Origin: an uncultured Glaciecola sp.
GTDB taxonomy: Bacteria; Pseudomonadota; Gammaproteobacteria; Enterobacterales; Alteromonadaceae
Length of the DNA: 64,000 nucleotides
Reading direction: 5' to 3'
Assembly (NCBI RefSeq): GCF_937770335.1
Contig: NZ_CALJHY010000014.1
Coordinates: 40,803 to 104,802 of the forward strand
The notes under the pieces were generated by a model that worked only from the letters and a program-made list of their open reading frames with translations, was not told the DNA's origin and made no database searches. Made by a program: the position numbers and the translations under genes. Position 1 is the stretch's first letter. Each line of letters begins with the position of its first letter. Shown here piece by piece: positions 36,373-46,194 of this stretch.

Positions 36373-37143
36373 ATGAAAAAATTGACGTTGGTAGAACTAA
36401 GTAGTAAAACGCACAAAGAGTTGAAAATAACAAACAATGCGGTCATACAACATATCGCAAAACAGCACTTAATGAATTTGCGAGCAACCGAATTAGGTCA
36501 AGCAGCAACTTGCTACCCTGTATTTGCGACCAAAAATACACATAATGGATTTTGGACGTTTTCGGCATTGACCAGTTTTGTACCGAATGAAAACTTGTTT
36601 GTAAAAAATGACAAGTTTGATGTTATTTATCGTCCAACAAGTACGCAAACCTTCCCGTTTTATCTGATGAAAGCGCCGGCTGAAGAGAATGCCTACACCA
36701 TAGGTATTATAGAAGACCAGGGTGACTTTTCAAAAACGACTGGCGAGCCATTGTTTGATGAAAACAGTAATCCTACTGAAGCAACAAAAAGACGGGCTCA
36801 GCTGCTAGATGCGGATGTTCAAAAGGACATACAAACGGCTCAGTTTAGTAAAACATTAGACGACCTCGGTTTATTTAAACACCTAGATATGAATGTGCAG
36901 TTGTTTGATGGTGAGCCTAAGACAATTAAAGGCTTGCACACTATTGATGAAGATCGTTTTCAAGCCCTCAGTATTGAAGAGCTAGATTCACTGCGTAAAC
37001 AAGGTTATTTAATGCCTATTCATGCAATGTTGATATCACTGCTACAGGTTAATAGACTGATCACCATTAATAATGAGAATGTTGAAAGAGCACGGATTGT
37101 TGAAGTAAAAATGGAAGTCGCAAAGGATGCTACTATTTCATAA
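36373..37143 (+). CDS. SapC-family protein
   Basis: 256 residues. Matches the SapC family (named from a Campylobacter S-layer-associated protein) in length and in blocks such as TELGQAATCYPVFATKN, FPFYLMKA and the C-terminal LHTIDEDRFQALSIEELDSLRKQGYLMPIHAMLISLLQ. No signal peptide. The function is unknown; genes of this family recur in TonB-receptor/halogenase sugar clusters. It follows the halogenase-like gene by 8 bp and is surely co-transcribed. Confidence 0.85.
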   Translation: MKKLTLVELSSKTHKELKITNNAVIQHIAKQHLMNLRATELGQAATCYPVFATKNTHNGFWTFSALTSFVPNENLFVKNDKFDVIYRPTSTQTFPFYLMKAPAEENAYTIGIIEDQGDFSKTTGEPLFDENSNPTEATKRRAQLLDADVQKDIQTAQFSKTLDDLGLFKHLDMNVQLFDGEPKTIKGLHTIDEDRFQALSIEELDSLRKQGYLMPIHAMLISLLQVNRLITINNENVERARIVEVKMEVAKDATIS

Positions 37144-37318
37144 CTGCAGTGCTTATTAAGTGACTCATTCAAGAAATAGTTATTCCTCAGCACAAGCTGG
37201 ATGCCTGAGTTGATAGCTGCCTATGATTGCAGGCAGCTATCAATTTCAGCAAACAATACGCAATACTAAAAACAATAAAGACTCGCCATTTTATTTAATG
37301 AGTGAGTAAGGAAATGCT

Positions 37319-38782
37319 ATGTCAGATAATCTAATTCAAATTTCGGTGTTTTTGGGCGTCACTGTCCTAATCGCATTTTTAACTTATATGCACTGTCGAG
37401 GTAAAGGGCATAGCTCAACCAACCAAACAAAAGAATACTTTTTGGCGGGCGGCGGTTTGGCTTGGTATTTTGTTGCCGGCTCAATCACGTTAACCAACTT
37501 AAGTACCGACCAGTTAGTTGGCATGAATGGAAATCAAATGGCCCTGTTGGCGCTTTGGGAGTTTTCAGCTGTAGTGGGCTTAATTGTTTTAGCAAAAGTG
37601 TTCTTGCCTGTTTACTATCGATATAAATGCACAACAACCACTGAGCTTCTTGAGCGCAGATATAACGATAAAAATATTCGTGCTGTCATTAGTGTTTTAT
37701 TCTTTGCTGGAAGCGCATTAATTTTTTGCCCTGCCGTTATTTATAGTGGCTCGTTATTTATGATAAATATGTTCGACTTGAACGTGAATATTATGTATGT
37801 CGCACTTGCCTTTGCAGCTATAGGTGCAATGTATGCCATATTTGGTGGTCTGCGAGCAGTTGCTGTATCCGATACTTATTCTGGCGTGTTGCTATTAGTT
37901 ATGGCCCTGGTAGTGGTCTTTGTAGCACTCGAAGCAATAAACTACGATTTTTCTGGGATCCCCCCAGAACGCTTAACGCTCATTGGCGATAACGAGTCTC
38001 CTATTCCTTGGCATACGTTGCTGACAGGCATGATATTCATTCAGATGTTTTACTGGGGAACAAACCAAGTTATTACGCAACGCGCAATGGCGGCTCCTAG
38101 TTTAAAAGAAGCGCAGAAAGGTGTATTTGCAGCAGCGGCTATTCGTTTATTGATTGTCCCAACTATTATTGTAGTGCCCGGTATTATTGCTTTTAAACTC
38201 TATGGCGACATTGGTGATGCTGCTTATGGCACCATCGTAGGTAATTTATTAGACCCATCATTATCTGGTATTTTTGCAGCAGCTATGGCTGCAGCAGTAT
38301 TGACTACGTACAACAGTAATTTGAATTCAGCGACCGCATTGTATGTGTGTGACATTCATCAAGCGTATATTAATGACAAGCCTAACGTACCTAAATTGAG
38401 TGGCTTTGTTACTGCTATTTTAACTATTATTTCACTAGCGCTAGTACCAGTATATGCCAGTGCAGATAGTATTATTAATTTAATACAGCAGTTATATGGC
38501 TTGCTTAGTATGCCCATCCTTTCGGTATTTGCGGTGGGTCTATTATTCAAAAATGTACACGCTAACGCAGCAATAACGTCCGTCGTATTTGGTATTTTAT
38601 TGTATGCTTCTTTGTCCTTTGAATTCTCACCAATACATGCACCTTTTGGCCTGCATTACATTCACTTAATGTTTATTACTCTCTTTTCTTGCATTAGCGT
38701 TGCATTGATAGTGAACAAAGTTGTGTTTGGACAAAACCCCGTACTTTCTTGGGCAAATACAGCAGAAATGACAGAGGCTTAG
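37319..38782 (+). CDS. Sodium/solute symporter (SSS family), probable sugar transporter
   Basis: 487 residues with about 13-14 membrane helices. SSS landmarks: KEYFLAGGGLAWYFVAGSITLTNLSTDQLVGMNG (helix 1/2 region with the unwound Na-site) and YGGLRAVAVSDTYSG-like FGGLRAVAVSDTYSGVLL. It resembles the SglT-like sugar branch. Context (galactosidase, galactose kinase) implies import of galactose or an alpha-galactoside across the inner membrane. Ends at a terminator. Confidence 0.9.
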   Translation: MSDNLIQISVFLGVTVLIAFLTYMHCRGKGHSSTNQTKEYFLAGGGLAWYFVAGSITLTNLSTDQLVGMNGNQMALLALWEFSAVVGLIVLAKVFLPVYYRYKCTTTTELLERRYNDKNIRAVISVLFFAGSALIFCPAVIYSGSLFMINMFDLNVNIMYVALAFAAIGAMYAIFGGLRAVAVSDTYSGVLLLVMALVVVFVALEAINYDFSGIPPERLTLIGDNESPIPWHTLLTGMIFIQMFYWGTNQVITQRAMAAPSLKEAQKGVFAAAAIRLLIVPTIIVVPGIIAFKLYGDIGDAAYGTIVGNLLDPSLSGIFAAAMAAAVLTTYNSNLNSATALYVCDIHQAYINDKPNVPKLSGFVTAILTIISLALVPVYASADSIINLIQQLYGLLSMPILSVFAVGLLFKNVHANAAITSVVFGILLYASLSFEFSPIHAPFGLHYIHLMFITLFSCISVALIVNKVVFGQNPVLSWANTAEMTEA

Positions 38783-38808
38783 CGGGTAATACAGTTCCGT
38801 TACATTGG

Positions 38809-38838
38809 GCCGATGTTTAGAATCATCGGCTTTATTTT
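38809..38838 (+). terminator. Terminator after SSS symporter
   Basis: GCCGATG / CATCGGC 7-bp stem, 8-base loop, then TTTATTTT. Separates the receptor-halogenase-sapC-symporter genes from GH36. Confidence 0.75.
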
Positions 38839-38976
38839 ACCTATTTATTGGTGAGCGAATTAAACTGTGATTTAGAGCGAAGCTCTTTAGTCCCCAGAAT
38901 TATGATTACAAATATTGATAGCCAATCAACCAAAAATATAATGATTCTAAAAATACATGACTTTATAATAAACGTA

Positions 38977-38989
38977 TTTATATGATATA
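38977..38989. promoter_or_regulatory. Candidate operator C (GH36 side)
   Basis: TTTATATGATATA, preceded by CGTA exactly as at operator A (CGTATTTATAYGATA shared), 90 bp upstream of the GH36 ATG. One arm is less perfect than in A and B. Confidence 0.5.
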
Positions 38990-39078
38990 TTCCAGGTCTA
39001 ACTTATTTATCGCTTAACTCAATTTCAGTTGCATGAATCAATGCGTTAAGTACACCTGTATTACAAGGATTATTCAAC

Positions 39079-41211
39079 ATGACTGCTTTATTAGACTTTG
39101 TTCAATTAGATAGTCACCAAGCAAGCCTGGTGATTGATTGCACATCAAACACACCAGCGATCGCCTATTTTGGCAAGCGCTTAAATGAACAAACTTCTTT
39201 TGACATGCTGCAGATATTACTCACTCGCCAAGAGGCGAAATGCGCAGTGGTTGTTGAAGCCCCTATTTCACTCTCACCGTCCATGGGTGAGGGTTTTACA
39301 GGCGGTCCTGGCATTGAACTAAATAATGATAGCAATGCATGGTCGATAGGCGGACAACTTAAAAAAATTGAGCAACTAAATAGTCAAGAAGTACGCTTTG
39401 AATGTTTTGATGAAGTGCGCAAACTCACACTCAGCCATGTTATTAAATTGGATCAAACCACTAACGTAATAAGTGCATCAACGACATTACTTAACAACAG
39501 TGAAAAGGCTGTTGGCGTTAATTATTGTGCAGCACCTACAATACCAATGCCCGATCATATAACTAAGTTGATGTCGTTTGAAGGACGTTGGTCGAATGAA
39601 TTCCATCGCAATACCATCGATTTATTTTTGGGCTCCGTACTGCGCGAAAACCGCAAGGGTAAAACCTCACACGATAGTTTCCCAGGTGCGATATTACATG
39701 AGCAATTTACCAATGAGAGCCAAGGTGAATGTTATGGTTTTCATTTAGGTTGGAGCGGTAATCACCGAACGCGTATCGAGCTATTACCAGAACAACGCAC
39801 CTACATTCAAATGGGTGAGCTGCTAATGCCCTCAGAAATTACGTTGCAGCCTGGCGAAGCTTATACTTCACCAATGATCTATTGCTCATACTCGCAAGCT
39901 GGCTTTAGCTCACTTTCGAACAATTTTCATCGGTTTGTGCGAACTCAAATTCTTACTTCAAAACAGCAAGCTAAGCCAAGACCAGTGCATTACAACACTT
40001 GGGAAGGTATTTATTTTGATCACAATGTAGACACATTAAAGGCATTGGCCGACCGAGTTGCAAGCTTAGGTGTTGAGCGTTTTGTGCTCGACGACGGCTG
40101 GTTTAAAGGGCGTCGCGGTGACTATGCTGGTTTGGGTGATTGGACGGTAGATTATGCTATTTATCCAGATGGGCTTTCTCCGATAATTGATCACGTCAAT
40201 AGCTTGGGCATGGAATTTGGTATTTGGTTTGAACCTGAAATGGTTAACCCAGACAGTGATTTATATCGAGCGCATCCAGATTGGGTATTACAAACTGAAG
40301 GCAATGAGCAATTGCAGTTTCGAAATCAGTTAGTGCTTGATTTAACACGCCAAGAAGTTGTGGACTATCTGTTTAAGTGTATTGACGATATCTTAAAAGA
40401 GTACGCCAGCATTCGGTATATAAAGTGGGATATGAATCGCGATATTAATCATGCGGGTAACGCTCATGGGAAGCCTGCTGTAAGTGCACAAACCCACGCT
40501 CTATATAAACTTATAGATGACTTACGCGAAGCACATCCTGAAGTAGAAATAGAGAGCTGTTCATCCGGTGGTGCTCGCATTGATTATGGCGTGCTGAGTC
40601 ATACCGATCGCGTGTGGACCTCAGATTCAAATGACGCTATTGACCGTCTCGATATTCAACGAGGTTGCTCATTCTTCTTTCCATCAGAAGTTATGGGGGC
40701 GCATATTGGCCCACGAGACTGTCATATTACTGGGCGCCGCGTCAGTATAGAAATGCGCGCTGGTGTTTCGTTCTTTGGTCACTTAGGTTTAGAAATGGAT
40801 CCAAGAGAATTAAGTGAACACGAAATGCAGGCAATTAGCGATATTATTGCATTGCATAAAAAGCACCGTGCGTTAATTCACTCGGGAGAACTCATTCGCT
40901 TGGATACTGATGGCAACTCAGTCGATTTTGGTATAGTGAATAGCGACAAATCGCAAGCCTTATACGCTTACAACAGTATCACTGAAACTAAACGGACTTT
41001 GCCTAAAAAATATAGATTTACCGGTTTAGATGCAGCTAAAACATATCAGTTTAATAAGATTTGGCCAATCAGTCTGAAAGAATATTCACCCTCTATTTTG
41101 GCAAAAATAGAAGGCCAGAAAATCAGTGGACAAGCCTTGATTCAAGTCGGTATGCAACTGCCTATTAGTTTCCCACAAACGACGCTTATTTTTGAATTAA
41201 ACGAAGTTTAG
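39079..41211 (+). CDS. Alpha-galactosidase, GH36
   Basis: 710 residues, the size of bacterial GH36 enzymes. An N-terminal beta-sandwich is followed by a TIM barrel. Nucleophile Asp lies in YIKWDMNRDINH (about 450), the acid/base Asp in WTSDSNDAIDR, and the substrate-binding stretch in ESCSSGGARIDYG. No signal peptide, so it acts on imported alpha-galactosides (melibiose/raffinose type or algal galactosides such as floridoside). Own promoter region with candidate operator C; released galactose feeds galK or the SDR branch. Confidence 0.94.
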   Translation: MTALLDFVQLDSHQASLVIDCTSNTPAIAYFGKRLNEQTSFDMLQILLTRQEAKCAVVVEAPISLSPSMGEGFTGGPGIELNNDSNAWSIGGQLKKIEQLNSQEVRFECFDEVRKLTLSHVIKLDQTTNVISASTTLLNNSEKAVGVNYCAAPTIPMPDHITKLMSFEGRWSNEFHRNTIDLFLGSVLRENRKGKTSHDSFPGAILHEQFTNESQGECYGFHLGWSGNHRTRIELLPEQRTYIQMGELLMPSEITLQPGEAYTSPMIYCSYSQAGFSSLSNNFHRFVRTQILTSKQQAKPRPVHYNTWEGIYFDHNVDTLKALADRVASLGVERFVLDDGWFKGRRGDYAGLGDWTVDYAIYPDGLSPIIDHVNSLGMEFGIWFEPEMVNPDSDLYRAHPDWVLQTEGNEQLQFRNQLVLDLTRQEVVDYLFKCIDDILKEYASIRYIKWDMNRDINHAGNAHGKPAVSAQTHALYKLIDDLREAHPEVEIESCSSGGARIDYGVLSHTDRVWTSDSNDAIDRLDIQRGCSFFFPSEVMGAHIGPRDCHITGRRVSIEMRAGVSFFGHLGLEMDPRELSEHEMQAISDIIALHKKHRALIHSGELIRLDTDGNSVDFGIVNSDKSQALYAYNSITETKRTLPKKYRFTGLDAAKTYQFNKIWPISLKEYSPSILAKIEGQKISGQALIQVGMQLPISFPQTTLIFELNEV

Positions 41212-41234
41212 TCATTACATAATAATCGCTCAAA

Positions 41235-41267
41235 AGGCGTTGATCGAAAATTTGACGGTCAACGCCT
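41235..41267 (+). terminator. Hairpin after GH36 gene
   Basis: AGGCGTTGA / TCAACGCCT 9-bp perfect stem with a 15-base loop, 24 bp past the stop; no T-tract follows. Confidence 0.45.
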
Positions 41268-41385
41268 AGAACCAAGCAAGCTAAGGACTTAAATAAAGAA
41301 TTTGAGTAACTAACTTAGTCAATTGTGCTGACGGATTAAGCAGGTTAGGATAGTAACTTAAACGGAATTTAAAATTGAGATTAAT

Positions 41386-43275
41386 ATGCGAATGAACAAA
41401 ATTGCACTTGCTACACTTTCTATCATTACTAGTCTTACTCTCTCGGGTTGCGGTAAACCTGCTGACACCATGGTTTCTCCAGTCGACCAGCCAGCAGCAT
41501 CCACCGTCGTTAATTCAACAATACAGTCTGCAGAAACAGCGAAATTGAACGCATGGTTTGAAGATAAGTTTGAGCAAGAGCTGATGCTAAGCCCTACTTT
41601 CCTAACGTCTTTAGGCCGAAGTGAACGTCAAGACGAAATAGATGACTATTCAGAGCAAGCTTACGAAGCACGAATTGCGCTCAAACGAGTAAACCTAGAT
41701 GAATTACGAAGTGTATTTGATTATACAAAGTTAAGCGATGACGCTAAGTTATCTTATGATCTTTGGGTATACATGAGCGAGAAAGCACTCGCCGAGTTTG
41801 AGTTTCGTGATAACACCTACGTATTTGAGCAAATGAATGCGGTGCATAGCTTTTTCCCACAATTATTAATTGCACTGCATAAAGTCGAAACGGGCGAACA
41901 TATGCAACAATACCTAAAGAGGGTATCGGCTACTGGCAGAGCGCTTGATCAGCTTATTAATAACTCAAAGAAAATCGCTAAAAAAGGAATAAGACCACCG
42001 TATTTTGCCTTTGAAGCTGTTATTGACGAGTCAACTAAGATCATCACGGGTGCCCCTTTTAGCAATGGCGAAGACAGTGCAATTTGGACCGACGCGCAAG
42101 CTAAAATAGCCAGATTACTTCAACAGACTAAAATCACTCAAAGCGAAGCTGACGAGTTAACTAAGAACATTAAGCAAGCACTCATCAATGACTTTAAACC
42201 GGCATACGAAAGACTCATTGCATGGCAGAAAGCAGATAAAGTAAATGCAACAGAGCAAGCCCTAGGTGCCAGTGCATTGCCCAACGGCCTCGCATTTTAT
42301 AACGAGCGCTTAGCGAACCAAACAACAACAAATCTTAGTGCCGACGAAATACACAACATCGGCTTAACAGAAGTTGCTCGACTGCGCAGTGAAATGGAAG
42401 TGGTACAAGCTGAATTTGGTTTTGAAGGTAGCTTACAAGAATTTTTTGTTTTCCTAAGAGACACCAAAGATGATCGACGTTTGTATTACCCTGATACTGA
42501 TGAAGGCCGCCAAGGTTATATTGACGACGCTACGGCGGCGATCAATAAAATCAAAAAAGTACTGCCTGAGTATTTTGGGATATTGCCAAAAGCTGACATG
42601 GTGGTAAAACGCGTTGAAGCTTTTCGCGAACAAGACGGTGCAGCGCAACATTACTCCTCGTCCACGCCAGATGGATCAAGACCAGGCGTTTACTATGCTC
42701 ACTTATCCGATATGACTGCAATGCCTAAACGTGAGCTTGAAGTAATTGCTTATCATGAAGGTTTACCTGGTCATCACATGCAAATTGCTATTTCACTGGA
42801 ACTGGAGAACGTACCTACGTTTCGTAAGCAGTCTTATTTAAATGCTTACGGCGAAGGATGGGCTTTATATTCAGAATGGCTAGCTAAGGAAATGCCAGGC
42901 ACTTATCAGGACTCACTTTCAGAATTTGGTCGTTTAGGTTCTGAAATGTGGCGTGCAATTCGCTTAGTTTTAGACACCGGTTTACATGCTAAAGGGTGGA
43001 GTGAGGAGAAAGCGATTGCCTATTTCAAAGAGAATTCTGCGATTACCGAGGAGCAAGCACAGTCAGAAGTACGCCGCTATTTAACCATGCCCGGACAAGC
43101 GACAGGTTATAAAATTGGGATGATAAAAATTCAGGAGCTGCGAACACTTGCCGAGCAAAAACTCGGTGATAATTTTGATATTCGTTCGTTTCATGATGTC
43201 ATTTTAGGCGGGGGAGCTTTACCCATGGTTATGCTGGAACGTAAAGTCAAAGCATGGATTGCTAGTCAGGAATAA
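41386..43275 (+). CDS. DUF885 lipoprotein, probable zinc metallopeptidase
   Basis: 629 residues. Lipoprotein signal MRMNKIALATLSIITSLTLSGC. The catalytic block VIAYHEGLPGHHMQIA (about 455-470) is a gluzincin-like His-Glu...His motif, followed by NAYGEGWALYSEW carrying the third metal ligand. Both are typical of DUF885 (S-layer-associated peptidase-like) proteins about 600 residues long. Extracytoplasmic, specificity unknown. It lies between sugar genes without an obvious sugar role; own promoter likely. Confidence 0.87.
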   Translation: MRMNKIALATLSIITSLTLSGCGKPADTMVSPVDQPAASTVVNSTIQSAETAKLNAWFEDKFEQELMLSPTFLTSLGRSERQDEIDDYSEQAYEARIALKRVNLDELRSVFDYTKLSDDAKLSYDLWVYMSEKALAEFEFRDNTYVFEQMNAVHSFFPQLLIALHKVETGEHMQQYLKRVSATGRALDQLINNSKKIAKKGIRPPYFAFEAVIDESTKIITGAPFSNGEDSAIWTDAQAKIARLLQQTKITQSEADELTKNIKQALINDFKPAYERLIAWQKADKVNATEQALGASALPNGLAFYNERLANQTTTNLSADEIHNIGLTEVARLRSEMEVVQAEFGFEGSLQEFFVFLRDTKDDRRLYYPDTDEGRQGYIDDATAAINKIKKVLPEYFGILPKADMVVKRVEAFREQDGAAQHYSSSTPDGSRPGVYYAHLSDMTAMPKRELEVIAYHEGLPGHHMQIAISLELENVPTFRKQSYLNAYGEGWALYSEWLAKEMPGTYQDSLSEFGRLGSEMWRAIRLVLDTGLHAKGWSEEKAIAYFKENSAITEEQAQSEVRRYLTMPGQATGYKIGMIKIQELRTLAEQKLGDNFDIRSFHDVILGGGALPMVMLERKVKAWIASQE

Positions 43276-43295
43276 TCCTGCCGTTGCATCACAAC

Positions 43296-44231
43296 TCAAA
43301 CTACACAAACGGGTTCTATAACGCCTTCAATTCCTTGTAATTGATAGATGAAAATATTACCCGATTGTGGTTCTATCTTTAAACGTTCGGGGGCCAATGA
43401 GTGCTTAGCGGTTGTCACAATCAACCAATCCATATTTGGTCCTCCTATCGCCACGCTCGACGGTTGACTAACCGGCATATCAACGACTAAATCAATATCA
43501 CCCTTGGGATTATAACGGACAACTTGCGACGCCCCCCATTGTGCATTCCACAAATAATCATGTGAATCGACTATGGCACCATCAGGAAACCGATGCCCTT
43601 GGGTTGTTGCAAACACTCTTGCATTAGAAAGCAGTGCAGTTTGCGTATCAAAATCGTAAGCGATAATAGTGCGCTTCGGTGAATCGGCATGATATAGCGT
43701 TCTTCCATCCCGACTCCAACATAACCCATTGGAAATAGACACATTCGAAATTTTCGCATCACATTGTCCTGCTGCATTTAGACAATATAGTTTACCTAAA
43801 ACAGGCGCTTTCAAGTTTGTATTATCTTGTTTTTCGTCTTCATCATATTCATTCATTGTGCCAGCCCAAAAACGACCTTGTCGGTCAGTGCGGCCATCAT
43901 TAAATCGATTTGTTTTTAGATGTTTTTCAGGCTGAGCTAACCATTCCAGATGTTCGGTTATCAAATTATAACGTGCTATCCCAATATCAAACGCGGCTAT
44001 TATCTCATTCTCAATGGGTGTAAACGAAAAACAGCCAATGCGATATGGCATATTAAAAGTCTCAACGCCATGCGTTTTAGGCGAATAACGTTGAATTTTA
44101 GCTCCAATGATATCGACCCAATATATGGCTTGCTGAAAGTTATTCCAAAGCGCGCATTCGGCTAGAATGCATTGGGAATTGATGCTGAATAGTAAATTGC
44201 CAACCTTTTTCGATCGTTGAACGAATGTCAA
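43296..44231 (-). CDS. SMP-30/gluconolactonase-family lactonase
   Basis: 311 residues with the six-bladed propeller blocks of SMP-30/regucalcin: ECALWNNFQQAIYWVDIIGAKIQRY (metal-binding Glu), RFNDGRTDRQGRFWAGTM (Asn/Asp ligands), VSISNGLCWSRDGRTLYHADS. It hydrolyses sugar lactones. Third gene of the SDR-dgoK-lactonase operon, so it most likely opens galactono-1,4/1,5-lactone made by the SDR. 33 bp after dgoK. Metal ligands Glu, Asn and Asp are all present. Confidence 0.88.
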   Translation of the reverse strand: MTFVQRSKKVGNLLFSINSQCILAECALWNNFQQAIYWVDIIGAKIQRYSPKTHGVETFNMPYRIGCFSFTPIENEIIAAFDIGIARYNLITEHLEWLAQPEKHLKTNRFNDGRTDRQGRFWAGTMNEYDEDEKQDNTNLKAPVLGKLYCLNAAGQCDAKISNVSISNGLCWSRDGRTLYHADSPKRTIIAYDFDTQTALLSNARVFATTQGHRFPDGAIVDSHDYLWNAQWGASQVVRYNPKGDIDLVVDMPVSQPSSVAIGGPNMDWLIVTTAKHSLAPERLKIEPQSGNIFIYQLQGIEGVIEPVCVV

Positions 44232-44264
44232 TCTGAGAGCCCCTTTGCGTGAGTAAAAAAATGC

Positions 44265-45224
44265 TTAGGCTATTTTTTTACTTAATTGATTGATACTTTG
44301 GAACACAGAATTAAACCCTAATAAAGTAGTCGTTGTTACCTGACAAATTTCTGTAGCGATCAATTGCGAATTCAATACACTGGCAAAACAAGAACTCAGG
44401 TGGGGTGCACCAATAACACTCACTTTATCCATTTTCGTAAGGCTCCATTCGGTAGCGTTCATTGCCGCACGAACATCGCTGCCTATCAGCAAACCTGAAA
44501 GATAGGAGGTTGCCTCATCGGCATTTAACTGTCCAAATAATTGTCTTGAACGCACACTAAATAGCCCATGAATCAAACTACCTGTTTCGCTATTCAAGGT
44601 GAAAACCGCACCAGAGTTGAACGCTTCCTGATTAAACACCGTTGCTTTTTCTTGGATTAACACACTGTGATTGGCAATGAGGTCAAACAATTCACCCGTT
44701 AATGCCGTTTTAAACAGTTTAATTTTGCCATCTTCCACTAACACCCATTTAGTATGAGTACCCGGTAAGCAAACTAAATGTTGCCCTATTTGGTTATGTT
44801 CTGCCAATTGCAACCAACCTAAAATTTGTAACTCTTCGCCGCGCATACAGTCGTAATTATTATTTTCGAGCTTACAACTTAGGCCAGGAATAACATTAAT
44901 ATCATAGCCATTACATTGAAAATTAACGCATGATTTTGCCAGTTCCTGTGGTGAAATAGGACTCGCCAGATAAGGTGTTTCTTTCCAGCCAATACTTGAA
45001 CCTATTTGTCCTGCCATTAATACCGGCAGTTTGCCGTACTCAAATTCCCAAGGCGATATGCATTCCATGAGGGTTTCTTCAAAACTTAAAGCTGACTTGC
45101 TAACGCCTAAGCCTGCGCTGCGTGTGACTAATTTTAAACTACCATCAGTTTTGACGTTACAAAGAAAAGCGCGAAGTCGACTCGTCCCCCAATCGACAGC
45201 AATGAAATGGGAAGGCTTCTGCAT
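44265..45224 (-). CDS. dgoK: 2-dehydro-3-deoxygalactonokinase (DgoK-like)
   Basis: 319 residues. IAVDWGTSRLRAFLCN at the N-terminus is the phosphate-1 motif of DgoK in the ASKHA kinases; further blocks are VLMAGQIGSSIGWKETPYL, LPGTHTKWVLVEDGKI, and SGLLIGSDVRAA. It phosphorylates 2-keto-3-deoxygalactonate in the De Ley-Doudoroff route. The ATG overlaps the SDR stop (TAATG), so translation is coupled. The partner aldolase gene dgoA, usually adjacent, is missing from the window. Confidence 0.9.
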   Translation of the reverse strand: MQKPSHFIAVDWGTSRLRAFLCNVKTDGSLKLVTRSAGLGVSKSALSFEETLMECISPWEFEYGKLPVLMAGQIGSSIGWKETPYLASPISPQELAKSCVNFQCNGYDINVIPGLSCKLENNNYDCMRGEELQILGWLQLAEHNQIGQHLVCLPGTHTKWVLVEDGKIKLFKTALTGELFDLIANHSVLIQEKATVFNQEAFNSGAVFTLNSETGSLIHGLFSVRSRQLFGQLNADEATSYLSGLLIGSDVRAAMNATEWSLTKMDKVSVIGAPHLSSCFASVLNSQLIATEICQVTTTTLLGFNSVFQSINQLSKKIA

Positions 45225-46021
45225 TAAGTTCTCCCGCCGTCAATATTAATAGCCTGACCCGTGATCATAGATGAATTGTCAGAAGCTAAAAATAGAGCTA
45301 AATTAGCGACATCGTGTGGTTCTATCCGCCTTTTTAGAGCCATGGTTTCAGTCCATTTATGCTCTTCTTCTTTAGTTAACCAACTCGCCAGTTGTCGATC
45401 AGTGGCAACCCACCCTGGCAAAATAGCGTTAACTCGAATATTGTCGACACCGAAATCGCGAGAAAGCGACTTTGTCATACCCATTAGTCCGGCTTTCGCG
45501 GTCACGTAACCTGTCATCTGCTGTGGACCAATAAGCGCGTTAATAGAACTAAAGTTAATAATGCTACCAGAGGTATTCTCTCGCATGATTTTAAACGCAG
45601 CTTGGGATGCAAAAAAAGCAGGGTCAAGATTAACCTGCATACATTTGTGCCAATCATAAGCAGAGATATTTTCGACTTCTTGACGAGCATCGTTACCAAC
45701 ATTGTTGACCAGAACGTCTAGGCCACCCAATGCGTTTGACGCTTCTACGATAGCAAGCTGCAGAGTTTCAGGATCAGTAACATCCACTTTTCGATACCAA
45801 AGCTCAGCGCTCGTGTTTGCAGCTTTAATCGCATTGATTAATATTGCCGAGGCGTCCTCGTCGATATCAATAAAAGCAACTTTAGCTTTTTGTCCGACAA
45901 ATGCCTTTACCATTGCAGCGCCAATACCAGTTGCGCCACCAGTTATAAAGACGACCTTGCCAATGAGGCTTGAATACTGTGTCGCGTTTTTGTCAATAGA
46001 ATCGGTCACCCAATCCTCCAT
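45224..46021 (-). CDS. SDR oxidoreductase, probable galactose/sugar dehydrogenase
   Basis: 265 residues, classical short-chain dehydrogenase. Cofactor motif TGGATGIGAAM, then DVLVNNVGND, catalytic Ser in INFSSINA and Tyr-x3-Lys in GYVTAKAG. First gene of the operon with dgoK and the lactonase, transcribed divergently from the GntR gene. By context it would oxidise D-galactose to galactonolactone, but other sugar dehydrogenases of this fold are possible. Candidate operator D lies in the shared promoter region. Confidence 0.87.
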   Translation of the reverse strand: MEDWVTDSIDKNATQYSSLIGKVVFITGGATGIGAAMVKAFVGQKAKVAFIDIDEDASAILINAIKAANTSAELWYRKVDVTDPETLQLAIVEASNALGGLDVLVNNVGNDARQEVENISAYDWHKCMQVNLDPAFFASQAAFKIMRENTSGSIINFSSINALIGPQQMTGYVTAKAGLMGMTKSLSRDFGVDNIRVNAILPGWVATDRQLASWLTKEEEHKWTETMALKRRIEPHDVANLALFLASDNSSMITGQAINIDGGRT

Positions 46022-46100
46022 TTATCGTGTGTTGAAGAATATTGTTCAGGTTTGAGCATTTAGACATTACTCATGTAATCAGTTAACGTCTTTTGGCTTA

Positions 46101-46136
46101 TTATCATATTATATTAACAAAAAACATATATGATAA
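46101..46136. promoter_or_regulatory. Candidate operator D (GntR/SDR divergent region)
   Basis: TTATCATAT and ATATGATAA are exact 9-bp inverted arms 18 bp apart, midway between the divergent SDR operon and the GntR gene. Each arm matches the TATAYGATAA core of operators A-C. Likely autoregulation plus control of the SDR-dgoK-lactonase operon. Confidence 0.6.
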
Positions 46137-46194
46137 TTCAAACATCAAATTAAGTATGATATAACCGATTTATTATAAAAATGGAAACGTTAAC

